Shown here: one piece after another, positions 26,341 through 34,820 of the stretch
How positions within the stretch are numbered: position 1 is the stretch's first letter
How the letters are laid out: each line of letters begins with the position of its first letter
Assembly (NCBI GenBank): GCA_041675885.1
Contig: JBAYSY010000007.1
Coordinates: 1 to 64,000 of the forward strand
Direction: 5' to 3'
Length of the DNA: 64,000 nt
From: JBAYSY01 sp041675885
Lineage (GTDB): Bacteria > Pseudomonadota > Alphaproteobacteria > Rhodobacterales > Rhodobacteraceae
Program-made: the position numbers and the translations under genes
Notes under the pieces: model-generated
What the model saw: only the letters and a program-made list of their open reading frames with translations
What the model was told of the DNA's origin: nothing
Databases searched by the model: none

Positions 26341-27897
26341 ATGAATGGCGCCGACGTTCTGTGCAGCACGCTGCTGGCCAGCGGGATAGACACCTGCTTC
26401 GCCAACCCCGGCACCTCCGAGATGCATTTCGTCGCCGCGCTCGACCAGCGGCCCGAAATGCGCTGTGTGCTGGGGCTGTTCGAAGGCGTGGTGACCGGCG
26501 CGGCCGACGGCTACGCCCGCATGACCGACAGACCGGCGGCGACGCTGCTGCACACCGGGCCGGGGCTGGCGAACGGGCTGGCGAACCTGCACAACGCGCG
26601 CCGGGCCGAAACCGCGATGGTCAATATCGTGGGCGATCATGCCTCGACCCATCTGCAATACGACGCGCCGCTGACCACCGATATCGAGGGGCTGGCGCGG
26701 CCGATGTCGCATTGGGTCGGGCGGATCGGCGGCGCGGCCAGCCTGCAAAGGGACACCGAGGCCGCGATCGCCGCCGCCCGCTCGGGCGCCGGGCAGGTGG
26801 CGACGCTGATCCTGCCCGCCGATGCGGCCTGGTCGGACGCCCGCTTCGACGAGACCGCCGGCCCGATCCTGCCCGCCGCCGCGACATCCGCCCCCGCCGA
26901 AGAGATCGAGGCGGCGGCGCGGGCGATCCACCGGGCGGGGCCGCGTTGCCTGCTCCTGCTGGGCGGGCGGGCGCTGCGGGCCGCGCCGCTGGCCGAGGCC
27001 GCGCGGATCGCCCGGGCCACCGGCGCGGGGGTGCTGTCCGAGACCTCGAACGCCCGCTGCGAACATGGCCGCGGCCGCCATGCGCCCGCACGGGTGCCCT
27101 ATCTGGTCGATGTCGCGGTCGAGCGGCTGGCGGGCTACGACACGGTGATCCTGATCGGCGCCCGTGCGCCGGTCGCGTTCTTCGGCTTTCCCGACCGGCC
27201 GCATGTGCCGACCCGTCCCGATGCCGAAATCCTGCCGCTGGCCGGGCGCGGCGCCGACCTTGCCGCCACGCTGGCGCAACTGCGCGAGGCGCTGGGGATT
27301 CCCGCCACCGCGCCCCTGCCCGCACGCGACGACAGCCCGGTGGCCTGCCCCGAAGGCGCGCTCGACACCACCACCCTGCCCGCCGCCGTGGCCCATGCCC
27401 TGCCCGAGAACGCGATCCTCTGCGACGAGTCGATCAGCATGGGCTTTCCGTTCGCGCTGCTCGCCGCCCGCTGCGCGCCGCACGACCACCTGCAACTGAC
27501 CGGCGGCGCCATCGGCATCGGCCCGGCGCTGGCGGCGGGGGCGGCCATCGCCTGCCCCGACCGGCCGGTGCTGTCGCTTCAGGCGGACGGCAGCGCCTTC
27601 TACACGGTGCAGGGCCTGTGGACCCAGGCGCGCGAGGGGCTGAACGTGGTCACCGTGATCCTGTCAAACCGCAAATACCAGAGCCTTTACGGCGAGTTGC
27701 ACCGGCTGGGCCGCAACGCTCCGGGCACGAACGCGCGGGCGATGCTCGACCTCGACAACCCGGCGGTGGACTGGCCCGCGCTTGCCCGCGGCTTCGGGGT
27801 GGGGGGCAGCCGGGTCGAACGCGCCGAAGACCTCGCCGCCGCCATCACCCGCGCCTTCCGCGCCGGCGGGCCGCATCTGATCGAGGCGGTGCTGTAG
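26341..27897 (+). CDS. Thiamine diphosphate-dependent enzyme, acetolactate synthase large subunit-like
   Basis: A 518-residue three-domain ThDP enzyme. The catalytic glutamate is Glu48 in LFEGVVTGAADGYARM. The ThDP-binding motif in the C-terminal domain reads LQADGSAFY followed by SNRKYQ. Annotation pipelines usually call such proteins acetolactate synthase large subunit. However, no ilvN regulatory subunit is adjacent, and the length is short compared with true IlvB (about 560-590). A decarboxylase of a 2-oxoacid, such as a benzoylformate-, phosphonopyruvate- or sulfopyruvate-type enzyme, is equally possible. The ATG at 26341 follows a GGGGGGACGAAG ribosome site, 73 bases after the rhodanese gene on the same strand. 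Confidence 0.8.
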   Translation: MNGADVLCSTLLASGIDTCFANPGTSEMHFVAALDQRPEMRCVLGLFEGVVTGAADGYARMTDRPAATLLHTGPGLANGLANLHNARRAETAMVNIVGDHASTHLQYDAPLTTDIEGLARPMSHWVGRIGGAASLQRDTEAAIAAARSGAGQVATLILPADAAWSDARFDETAGPILPAAATSAPAEEIEAAARAIHRAGPRCLLLLGGRALRAAPLAEAARIARATGAGVLSETSNARCEHGRGRHAPARVPYLVDVAVERLAGYDTVILIGARAPVAFFGFPDRPHVPTRPDAEILPLAGRGADLAATLAQLREALGIPATAPLPARDDSPVACPEGALDTTTLPAAVAHALPENAILCDESISMGFPFALLAARCAPHDHLQLTGGAIGIGPALAAGAAIACPDRPVLSLQADGSAFYTVQGLWTQAREGLNVVTVILSNRKYQSLYGELHRLGRNAPGTNARAMLDLDNPAVDWPALARGFGVGGSRVERAEDLAAAITRAFRAGGPHLIEAVL

Positions 27898-27959
27898 CGC
27901 CGCAGGATCTTCCGCCAAGGGCGGGGCCTATCCGACGTTCGGCCCGGCACCCCCGACCC

Positions 27960-28394
27960 TTAACCCCAAAGTGCCGGATCGGCGAATTCCACCGAATTCC
28001 CCGCCGGATCGCGCACATAGACCGAACGTGCGCCCCCCGGCCAGCGGAAATCCGCCTCGATCGCAACCCCCGCCGCCTCAAGATGCGCCCGCAGCGGGTC
28101 AAGCCCGTCGGGCGGCACCGCAAAGCAGTAATGCCCCGGCCCCGTGGCCCCGTGCGCGGGCACCGGCAGCGCCGGGTTCGTGGATGGCCTGGTGGTGGCC
28201 TCGGGGTTGAACAGCAAAAGCATCCCCGCCCCCACCCGGAAGAACACATGCCGTCCCTCGACCCGCGCCACCACCTCCAACCCCAGCACCCCGGCATAAA
28301 ACCGTTCCGCCGCCGCGAGGTCGCGGGCATAAAGCGCCGATTCCAGCGTGGCGCCCAGCGCAGGAGGCACCGTGGGGGGCAAAGCCCGTGTCAT
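27960..28394 (-). CDS. VOC-family (glyoxalase/bleomycin resistance-like) protein
   Basis: A 144-residue vicinal-oxygen-chelate protein. LESALYARDLAAAERFYAGVLGL near residues 17-39 (shortened: ALYARDLAAAERFY) is the typical first beta-alpha-beta module. HYCFAVPPDGL and YVRDPAGNSVEFADP give the metal-binding His and Glu of the second half. Family members are metal-dependent lyases, dioxygenases or drug-binding proteins; nothing points to a particular substrate. It is convergent with the ThDP gene, with 62 bases between the stops, and divergent from the HNH gene. Confidence 0.85.
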   Translation of the reverse strand: MTRALPPTVPPALGATLESALYARDLAAAERFYAGVLGLEVVARVEGRHVFFRVGAGMLLLFNPEATTRPSTNPALPVPAHGATGPGHYCFAVPPDGLDPLRAHLEAAGVAIEADFRWPGGARSVYVRDPAGNSVEFADPALWG

Positions 28395-28502
28395 GCCGAT
28401 GTCATCCCCCGGGATTATACCGCCCCCAGTCTGGCACAGCCCGCCCCAAAGGGCAAAGCCCTGCGGGGCCGCGCATATCGGGCGGGGTTGTCAGCGCAGC
28501 GC

Positions 28503-28522
28503 CACGATATATAGTATTCGTG
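28503..28522. promoter_or_regulatory. Palindromic AT-rich site upstream of the HNH gene
   Basis: CCACGA and TCGTGG arms flank an AT-rich centre (TATATAGTAT) 33 bases before the HNH endonuclease start. It could be an operator, or the AT-rich centre could be part of the promoter -10 region. It lies in the roughly 160-base gap between divergent genes; no regulator is adjacent. Confidence 0.4.
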
Positions 28523-28554
28523 GTCGGAGGTGATCGACGGCGGGGAAGCAACGG

Positions 28555-29151
28555 ATGCTCGCAGCTTCGGACAGCGACTTCAGGGCGGGCTTCGTGCGCG
28601 ATCCCGGCGCCTTGCGGCATTATCCGGCCCTGGTCCTCAACGCCGATTACCGGCCGCTTTCCTACTACCCGCTGTCGCTCTGGCCCTGGCAGGAGGCGGT
28701 GAAGGCCGCCTTCCTCGACCGGGTGGAGATCGTCGCGGAATACGACCGTATCATCCGAAGCCCGAGTCACCGGATACGCATCCCCTCGGTGGTGGTGCTC
28801 AAGGAATATATAAAGCCCAGGAAGCGCGTGGCATTCACGCGCTTCAATCTTTTTCTGCGTGACGAATTCCGCTGCCAGTATTGCGGATCGCCCCGCGACC
28901 TGACCTTCGACCATGTGGTGCCCCGTGCCCGTGGCGGTATCACCAGCTGGGAAAACGTGGTCGCCGCCTGCTCGCCGTGCAACCTGCACAAGGGCTCGCG
29001 CGCGCTGCGGCAATCGGGGCTGAAGCTGATGCGCGAACCCCGCCGCCCCACCGCCGAGGAAATGCGCAACGCCGGGCGGCGCTTTCCCCCGAATCACCTG
29101 CATGAAAGCTGGGTGGACTTCCTCTACTGGGACACCGAACTGGAAGCCTGA
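28555..29151 (+). CDS. HNH endonuclease family protein
   Basis: A 198-residue protein with a zinc-stabilised HNH domain near residues 95-150. The zinc pair CQYC is followed by LTFDHVVPRARGG (catalytic His in DHVVPRA) and then CSPCNLHKGSR. The N-terminal 90 residues (LVLNADYRPLSYYPLSLW and KEYIKPRKRVAFTR) are conserved in a widespread chromosomal HNH family that is usually single-copy and not linked to phages. GGGGAAG upstream supports the ATG at 28555. Its cellular role is not established. Confidence 0.9.
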   Translation: MLAASDSDFRAGFVRDPGALRHYPALVLNADYRPLSYYPLSLWPWQEAVKAAFLDRVEIVAEYDRIIRSPSHRIRIPSVVVLKEYIKPRKRVAFTRFNLFLRDEFRCQYCGSPRDLTFDHVVPRARGGITSWENVVAACSPCNLHKGSRALRQSGLKLMREPRRPTAEEMRNAGRRFPPNHLHESWVDFLYWDTELEA

Positions 29152-29219
29152 GCGGGCCTGCCCTGCCGTCTGAAAAGGATCCCATTCCGCAAGCGGGCCT
29201 TTCCGCCGCCACGGGCGGT

Positions 29220-30050
29220 TCATTCCGGTTCCCCGGCCGGTTCCCCCGTCGCCTCCCCGATCATGCCGACCAGTGCCTCGCGCGAGACTTCGCCCATCTG
29301 CGCGGCGACGAGGCGGCCCTCCGTGTCGAAGACCATCGTCGTGGGCAGGCCCATTGCGCCCAGCACGGCCATCAGGCGGCTTTGGGGGTCGCGGACCATG
29401 CCCTCCAGCGGCAGGTTCTCGCGCACCAGATAACCGAGGATCCGGCTGTTGCTCTCGCCCTGGTTGGCGAAGACGAAGGTGACTTCGGGCATCTGCGCGG
29501 CCAGTTCGGTCATCATCGGCATCTCGCGGCGGCAGGGCGGGCACCAGGTCGCCCAGAGGTTCAGCACCACCGGCCGGTCATGCGCCGCCAGATGCACCCC
29601 GTCACCGCCAAGCGCGGCAAGCTGTTCCTCGGGCAGCATGACCTCGGGCAAGGGCAGCATCGCGGTGATGCCGCGCTGCGCGACCAGCGCGACCGCGGCA
29701 CCGAACGCCAGCGGTTTCAGGGCCGCCGCCGCATCGCGCAGCATGGCAAGCAGGAATACGGCGATCCCCGCCGCCCAGCCTGCCCCCGGCAGGAAGCCGC
29801 CGTGCCAGAGTCCGACGATATCCAGCGGCTGGCCTGCAAACCCGTGCCGGTTCGCGACGACGAAACCCAGCCGCGCGCCGATGATCCAGGCCACGACGGC
29901 AAGGGCCACCCACCGGATTGTGCCGCCGCGATGGTCGCGCCGTTGCAGGCGCGCGACGATCCCGGCCACGATGACGAACAGCAGAAGCGCCGCGACGGCC
30001 GCAAGGCGGTGTCCGTCGGATGTCAGGGTTCCGATCGGGATTCCATTCAT
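29220..30050 (-). CDS. TlpA-family thioredoxin with Lgt-like membrane N-terminus
   Basis: A 276-residue protein. The first ~135 residues hold about four transmembrane segments resembling part of prolipoprotein diacylglyceryl transferase: RLGFVVANRHG and PLDIVGLWHGGFLPG mirror Lgt segments, but the rest of the enzyme is missing. The C-terminal periplasmic thioredoxin domain carries ATWCPPC (Cys170/Cys173) and the cis-proline GLPTTMVF. It is therefore a membrane-tethered disulfide reductase whose membrane part may anchor it or relay electrons. It lies 94 bases downstream of the L,D-transpeptidase gene on the same strand. A close paralogue is at 34817-35620 in the dsbD operon, so the two arms of the locus share this protein type. 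Confidence 0.88.
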   Translation of the reverse strand: MNGIPIGTLTSDGHRLAAVAALLLFVIVAGIVARLQRRDHRGGTIRWVALAVVAWIIGARLGFVVANRHGFAGQPLDIVGLWHGGFLPGAGWAAGIAVFLLAMLRDAAAALKPLAFGAAVALVAQRGITAMLPLPEVMLPEEQLAALGGDGVHLAAHDRPVVLNLWATWCPPCRREMPMMTELAAQMPEVTFVFANQGESNSRILGYLVRENLPLEGMVRDPQSRLMAVLGAMGLPTTMVFDTEGRLVAAQMGEVSREALVGMIGEATGEPAGEPE

Positions 30051-30109
30051 GGCGTGGCCCTTCCGGTCGGGTCGGCGGCGCGGTGCGGACCATGACGTGC
30101 AGACGCCGG

Positions 30110-30137
30110 GGCCGGGGCGAAAGCAAATGCCCCGGCC
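30110..30137. terminator. Intercistronic GC-rich hairpin between the L,D-transpeptidase and TlpA-like genes
   Basis: GGCCGGGGC and GCCCCGGCC form a perfect nine-base stem around a ten-base loop. No U-tract follows on the minus strand, so it is more likely an mRNA-stabilising or partial attenuation hairpin between the two genes than a full terminator. Confidence 0.5.
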
Positions 30138-30144
30138 CGTCCGT

Positions 30145-30729
30145 CTAGATCACGCGCACCTGCGTGCCGACGCCGACGAGTTCGAACAGCGTCTCGACGT
30201 GATGGTTGAACAGCCCGATGCAGCCGTTCGACGCCTGTCGGCCGATCTTGGCCACGTCGTCGATGCCGTGGATGCGGTAGTATTGCCAGGTCAGGTTCAT
30301 CGCGCGCGTGCCCATCGGGTTCTGGGGGCCGGCCTCGACACGGGCCGGAAGCGAGGGATCGCGCTCGCGCATGTTCGGGGTCGGAATCCAGACCGGGTTG
30401 CGGCGCATCAGGGTGATCTCGGTATAGCCGCGGCGGGTGAAGTGCTCGGCCATCGGAACCGATGTCGGATAGACCAGATGGGTCTCGCCGTCCGCGGACC
30501 AGTAATGCAGGGCGCGGGATCGCGTGTCGCACAGGATCGCGCCCCGGCGCAGGGTCTGGAAATGGTCGCGCCAGTCCTGCCCGTGAAACGACATGATGTT
30601 CCGGCGCACCATGTCCTGGTCTTCGCTGGCAGGAGCTTCGGCCAGCGCGCGCCCGGCCAGGGCGGGGGCCGCAAGAACGGCGCCCGCTCCCAGTAGAATG
30701 CCGCGCCGGGAAATTCGATCCTTCATCAT
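30145..30729 (-). CDS. L,D-transpeptidase (YkuD/ErfK family), Tat-exported
   Basis: A 194-residue periplasmic L,D-transpeptidase, a family that cross-links peptidoglycan (3-3) or attaches proteins to it. The N-terminus has a twin-arginine signal (ISRRGILLGAGAVL, cleaving near ALA-EA). The catalytic motif IHGIDDVAKIGRQASNGCI includes His154 and the nucleophile Cys170. The serine before the Gly-Cys is followed by Asn where most members have His. Cys67 is an additional cysteine. The ATG at 30729 has an AGAGG site; a TTG four codons upstream is less likely. A PmrA-type box lies 78-94 bases upstream. The next gene encodes a periplasmic thioredoxin, which suggests redox protection of Cys170. Confidence 0.9.
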   Translation of the reverse strand: MMKDRISRRGILLGAGAVLAAPALAGRALAEAPASEDQDMVRRNIMSFHGQDWRDHFQTLRRGAILCDTRSRALHYWSADGETHLVYPTSVPMAEHFTRRGYTEITLMRRNPVWIPTPNMRERDPSLPARVEAGPQNPMGTRAMNLTWQYYRIHGIDDVAKIGRQASNGCIGLFNHHVETLFELVGVGTQVRVI

Positions 30730-30806
30730 GTGCCTCTTCAATCGTTTCGGTCATGTCGCGGCCGATCCTGCCGGTCCGCGTCGGGGGTGCAAGGAATCAA
30801 CCCCGG

Positions 30807-30823
30807 CTTAAGTGGCGCTTAAG
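30807..30823. promoter_or_regulatory. CTTAAG-N5-CTTAAG response-regulator box upstream of the L,D-transpeptidase gene
   Basis: Two exact CTTAAG hexamers 11 bases apart centre to centre (30807-30812 and 30818-30823). The half-site and spacing are those of PmrA/QseB-type OmpR-family regulators. The same arrangement occurs at 32968-32984 beside the two-component genes. The site is 78 bases upstream of the L,D-transpeptidase start, suited to activation or repression of that operon. Confidence 0.75.
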
Positions 30824-30888
30824 GACAGGTTCCGATAAACGCCAGACCGATCACCGTCATGTGAGCCTGCAACCCCTGTTTCCGGCGG

Positions 30889-32262
30889 TCATTCCGTCGC
30901 CTGCTCCCTCGGCACGACCAGTTCGGCGACCTCGCCGCCGCCCTCGCGCGGGGTCAGGCGGAACGTGCCCCCCATGCGTTCCACGGCGGTGGCGACGATC
31001 GTCAGGCCCAGCCCGCTGCCCTCGCCGGGCTGGCGGTGGCTGCCGCGATAGAACCGTTCGCACACATGCGGGCGGTCGGCCTCGGCGATGCCCGGCCCGC
31101 GATCTGCCACCCGGAAGGTCGCGCTGTCCGGCCCGCATGTCAGCCCGACCTCGACCGTGCCGCCCTCGGGGGATGCCTGAATCGCGTTCTCGATCAGGTT
31201 GCGCAGCGCGGGCGCCAGAAGGACCGGGCTGCGCGTGGTGCAGCGTTTTCCGGCGGCGACATCCACCTGCAAGCCCACCCCCCTTGCCTTTGCACGCGCC
31301 TCCAGCGACCCTGCGACCTCGGCCAGAAGTTCGGCCCCGTCCTGCGGCAAGGAGGCGTTGCGGGTCGCATGGTCCACGGTGGTCATGTCCAGAAGCTGCC
31401 GCACCATGCGGTCGGTGCGGGTCACGCCGGTTGCGATCTGCGCCAGCGCGCGGGACCGGGTGGCCTCATCCGGTGCGATGGCGGCGATCTGGGCTTGCGT
31501 CTTGAGACCCGCCAGCGGGGTCTTGAGTTCATGCGCGGCAAAGGCGGTAAAGGTCTGTTCGCGGTCGCGGGCCTGTCCGACCCGCCAGAACAACCCGTTC
31601 AGCGCCGCGATCATCGGCCGGAGTTCCAACGGCGCATCCGCATCGGGCAGCGGCGACAGGTCGCGGGCCTCGCGCCCGGACAGGCTTTGCGCCATGCTCT
31701 CGACCGGGCGCAACCCCCGGCCGACCGCCAGCCAGATCGCCCAGGCGAGCAGCGGCAGGATCAGAAGCGCGGGCGCCACGAGGCCGAGGATCACGTCGCC
31801 GGTCAGCCGGTCGCGCATCGAATGCGCATCCCCCACCATGACGCGCAGCCCGCCTTCCTTCACGGTCAGGCTGAACACCCGCCAGTGCTGCCCGTCGATC
31901 ACGCTGTTGCTGAACCCGTCCGGCGTGTCGGTCAGCGGGGCACCGGGGGCACCCTCGGATTCGCTCAGCAACCGGCCGTCCAGCCCCCATATCTGGCAGG
32001 ACAACTGTCGTTCATGGGGATGGAGACCGGCCGGAGGCAGCGCCGCCGCGCGCACCATGCCGCCGGACGGGTCGATCAGCCCCCCATCCCCCTGCCGCAT
32101 CACCAGCGAGGCGACCATCCGCGCCGATTCCTCCAGCCTGCGGTCAAGGACATGCCCGACCTCGGCGCGGGTGGAATGCTGGATCCACATCACCGCCATC
32201 AGCCAGACCGCGCCGGTCGCCGCCAGCAGGATCAGGAACAGACGTCTGCGGATCGAACTCAT
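30889..32262 (-). CDS. Sensor histidine kinase (QseC/PmrB-like)
   Basis: A 457-residue inner-membrane kinase. Transmembrane helix 1 is at about 8-26 and helix 2 at about 157-182; they enclose a periplasmic sensor of roughly 130 residues with one cysteine (near 89). A HAMP-like linker follows. The phospho-acceptor is His244 in FAAHELKTPLAGLK. The ATPase domain has NLIENAIQASP, DRGPGIAEADRP and GSGLGLTIV. The gene overlaps the response regulator gene by four bases (ATGA) and is the second gene of that operon. The signal is unknown; the neighbouring thiol-redox and cell-wall genes suggest an envelope or oxidant cue. Confidence 0.9.
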   Translation of the reverse strand: MSSIRRRLFLILLAATGAVWLMAVMWIQHSTRAEVGHVLDRRLEESARMVASLVMRQGDGGLIDPSGGMVRAAALPPAGLHPHERQLSCQIWGLDGRLLSESEGAPGAPLTDTPDGFSNSVIDGQHWRVFSLTVKEGGLRVMVGDAHSMRDRLTGDVILGLVAPALLILPLLAWAIWLAVGRGLRPVESMAQSLSGREARDLSPLPDADAPLELRPMIAALNGLFWRVGQARDREQTFTAFAAHELKTPLAGLKTQAQIAAIAPDEATRSRALAQIATGVTRTDRMVRQLLDMTTVDHATRNASLPQDGAELLAEVAGSLEARAKARGVGLQVDVAAGKRCTTRSPVLLAPALRNLIENAIQASPEGGTVEVGLTCGPDSATFRVADRGPGIAEADRPHVCERFYRGSHRQPGEGSGLGLTIVATAVERMGGTFRLTPREGGGEVAELVVPREQATE

Positions 32263-32921
32263 GACGGATCCGCCAGCCGGTAGCCCGCGCCGCGCACGGT
32301 CTGGATGAAGCCGCCGCCCAGCTTGGCGCGCAGCTTGTGGACATGCACCTCGACGGTGTTGCTTTCGACATCCTCCTGCCAGCCGTAAAGGCGTTCTTCC
32401 AGGAAGCTTTTGCTCAGGATCGCGCCGGGCCGTTCCAGCAGCGCCTGCAACAGGGTGAATTCGCGCGGGGAAAAGGCGATCTCGGCCCCGTCCTGCCAGC
32501 CCTTCATGCGGGCGGGGTCCAGCGTCAGCCCGTTCCATGCCACCTCGGCCTCGGCCCTTCCCTGCGCCCGGCGCAGGATGGCGCGCAGCCGGGCGCCCAG
32601 TTCGTCCAGTTCGAACGGTTTGCCCAGATAGTCGTCGGCCCCGGAATCCAGCCCCGCCACCCGGTCGTCAAGCCCGTCCCGCGCGGTCAGAAGCAGGACC
32701 GGCAGCGCGTTTCCCCCCGCCCTGATCTCGCGCAGCAGATCAAGGCCGGACCCGTCGGGCAACATCAGGTCCAGCACCACCGCCTCGAACCCGCCGACGG
32801 CCAGCGCGGCACGGGCATCGGCACAGGTCGCCACCGGTTCGGGCGAAAAACCCGCCAGCCGCAACCCGACGGCAAGCCCGTCGCGCAGCAGGTCATCGTC
32901 TTCGACTATCAGCAAGCGCAT
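32259..32921 (-). CDS. OmpR/PhoB-family response regulator (PmrA/QseB-like)
   Basis: A 220-residue response regulator. The receiver domain (about 1-115) has the acidic pocket EDDD, the phospho-acceptor Asp51 in LDLMLPDG, and the conserved Lys in GKPFELDEL. The winged-helix domain (about 125-218) ends in VHVHKLRAKLGGGFIQTVRG (in pieces: VHVHKLRAKL, TVRGAGYRL). It starts at ATG 32921, 47 bases from the CTTAAG-N5-CTTAAG box, suggesting autoregulation. The direct-repeat half-sites 11 bases apart are what PmrA/QseB-type members bind. It is divergent from dsbD. Confidence 0.93.
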   Translation of the reverse strand: MRLLIVEDDDLLRDGLAVGLRLAGFSPEPVATCADARAALAVGGFEAVVLDLMLPDGSGLDLLREIRAGGNALPVLLLTARDGLDDRVAGLDSGADDYLGKPFELDELGARLRAILRRAQGRAEAEVAWNGLTLDPARMKGWQDGAEIAFSPREFTLLQALLERPGAILSKSFLEERLYGWQEDVESNTVEVHVHKLRAKLGGGFIQTVRGAGYRLADPS

Positions 32922-32967
32922 CACGCTCTCCGCTTCGTGTGGCCACTGGCAGCCATTTCCTTCCCGG

Positions 32968-32984
32968 CTTAAGGCTGGCTTAAG
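32968..32984. promoter_or_regulatory. CTTAAG-N5-CTTAAG box between the response regulator and dsbD
   Basis: Second exact occurrence of the direct repeat (32968-32973 and 32979-32984). It lies in the roughly 100-base gap between the divergent response regulator (start 32921) and dsbD (start 33024). It can serve both promoters. Two identical boxes at two promoters of the same locus make a chance origin unlikely. Confidence 0.75.
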
Positions 32985-33023
32985 CCCCGGACCGCACCCG
33001 TCCGGCAAAGAAAGGGCGGCCCG

Positions 33024-34820
33024 ATGCGGATTATCATATCCTTCCTGCTGATGCTGATCACTTTGGGCGGAACCGCCCTGGCGCAGGAATTTCGCTTTCC
33101 CGGTCAGGCCGGGCAACCCCTGCCGGTCGAAGAGGCGTTCCGGATCGAACTGCTTTCGGCCGGGGACGGGCGCGCGGAAATCGCATGGCGCATCGCGCCG
33201 GGATATTATCTTTACCGCGACAACTTTTCCGCACGGGACGAGACCGGCGCCGAAATCGAGGTTCAGACATTTCCCGGCGTCCCGATGGACGATCCGACCT
33301 TCGGTCAGGTGGAAGTCCATTACGATCAGGCACAGATCGTGCTGCCCCGGGCCGGGGGCGCGGTGACGGTGACATGGCAGGGCTGTCAGGAAGACGGCAT
33401 CTGCTATCGCCCGATCGACTCGCGGCTGGACCTGCCCGCACTGCCCGTCGCGGCAGGCACACCGGGAGCAGAAGGTCCGGGGGCAGAAGGCCCGGGAACC
33501 GCAGGATCGGGGCCGGAAATCCGGCTGTCGGGCGGTAACGGGCTGGTTGCGGACCTGTCCGGCCGGGGCGGCGTCCTGCTGGTGCTGGCCGGGTTCTTCG
33601 GTTTCGGGCTTTTGCTGTCGCTGACCCCCTGCACCTTCCCGATGATCCCGATCCTTGCCGGAATGCTGGCACGCGAGGGCGAGACCCTGACCGCAACGCG
33701 CGGCGCGGTGCTGTCGGGGGCCTATATCCTGGCGATGGCCGCGGCCTTTGCCGTGCTGGGCGGCGTGGCGGGATGGTCGGGCCGCAACCTGCAAATGCTG
33801 CTGCAATCGCCCTGGGCCATCGGCACCGTGTCGGTGCTGTTCGTCGCGCTGGCACTGGCGAGTTTCGGCCTGTTCAACCTGCCTGTCCCGGCGTTTCCCA
33901 CACGCCTGATGCAGGGCGGCGGCCAGCTTCAGAACGGGGGGCGGCGCGGCTCTGTCGGGCGTGCGGCGGGGCTTGGGTTCACCTCCGCGCTGATCATCGG
34001 CCCCTGCATCACCGCGCCGCTGGCCGGGGCGCTGCTTTACATCGCGCAGGGCGGAGACGTGGCGCTTGGCGCCGGGGCGCTTTTCGCGCTGGGGCTGGGC
34101 CAGGGGCTGCCGCTGTTCGTCGCCGGCACTTTCGGCGCGCATCTGCTGCCGCGCGCCGGGCGCTGGATGGATGCCATGCGGCGTATCTTCGGCGTGGTCT
34201 TCCTGGGCATGGCGATCTGGCTTTCCGGCCGCATCCTGCCCGGTCAGGTGACGCTTGCGCTCTGGGCGCTGCTGCTTGCGGGGTCGGCCGTGTTTCTGGG
34301 CGTGTTCGACCGGCCCGACCGCCGGTGGGGCCAGATCGCCGGGGTGGTGATGCTGTTTGCCGCCGGTGTGCTGGGGTTCGGGGCGGTGCTTGGCGCCACC
34401 GATCCGCTGCGCCCGCTTGCGCCGCTGACCGCCGGGCGCAGCGCGGCCCCCATGGCGGGGCTGGACTTCGCCACGATCCGCGACACGCAGGATCTGCACG
34501 CCGCCGTGGCCTCGGCCCCCGGCCAGCCCGCAATGATCTACGTCACAGCCGACTGGTGCGTGATCTGCCGCGGCATCGAGCGCGATCTCTGGGCCGATCC
34601 CGGCATCGCCGCCGCCCTTGCCGGTGTCAGCCTGCTGGAACTCGACGTGACCGCGCCGGGGCGGGAGCCGCTGATGGCCGAACTCGGCATCGCCGGACCG
34701 CCGACGATGATCTTCCTTGACGGTGGCGGGGCCGAACCCGAGGGCAGCCGCATGGTCGGCGCCACCTCGCGCGCGGCGTTCCTGACCGCGCTGGCCCTGA
34801 CACGGGAGAATGGACAATGA
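33024..34820 (+). CDS. dsbD: Protein-disulfide reductase DsbD
   Basis: DsbD carries electrons from cytoplasmic thioredoxin across the inner membrane to periplasmic thiol proteins. All three parts are present in 598 residues. After the signal peptide (cleaving near ALAQ), the alpha domain carries Cys121 and Cys127 in GCQEDGICYRP. The eight-helix core carries Cys203 in LTPCTFPMIP and Cys328 in IIGPCITAPLAG. The C-terminal thioredoxin domain has DWCVIC (Cys512/Cys515). A Gly/Ala/Glu-rich linker with a short internal repeat lies at about 147-164. It is the first gene of a three-gene operon (overlap ATGA with the next gene) behind a PmrA-type box. Confidence 0.95.
   Translation: MRIIISFLLMLITLGGTALAQEFRFPGQAGQPLPVEEAFRIELLSAGDGRAEIAWRIAPGYYLYRDNFSARDETGAEIEVQTFPGVPMDDPTFGQVEVHYDQAQIVLPRAGGAVTVTWQGCQEDGICYRPIDSRLDLPALPVAAGTPGAEGPGAEGPGTAGSGPEIRLSGGNGLVADLSGRGGVLLVLAGFFGFGLLLSLTPCTFPMIPILAGMLAREGETLTATRGAVLSGAYILAMAAAFAVLGGVAGWSGRNLQMLLQSPWAIGTVSVLFVALALASFGLFNLPVPAFPTRLMQGGGQLQNGGRRGSVGRAAGLGFTSALIIGPCITAPLAGALLYIAQGGDVALGAGALFALGLGQGLPLFVAGTFGAHLLPRAGRWMDAMRRIFGVVFLGMAIWLSGRILPGQVTLALWALLLAGSAVFLGVFDRPDRRWGQIAGVVMLFAAGVLGFGAVLGATDPLRPLAPLTAGRSAAPMAGLDFATIRDTQDLHAAVASAPGQPAMIYVTADWCVICRGIERDLWADPGIAAALAGVSLLELDVTAPGREPLMAELGIAGPPTMIFLDGGGAEPEGSRMVGATSRAAFLTALALTRENGQ

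Noticed and set aside
26341..27897. Calling the ThDP enzyme a biosynthetic IlvB
   Set aside because: No ilvN or ilvC is adjacent and the length is short; the activity was left open.
29160..29219. GC-rich hairpin after the HNH gene as a terminator
   Set aside because: CCGCC/GGCGG stem is short, and no T-tract follows; not enough support.
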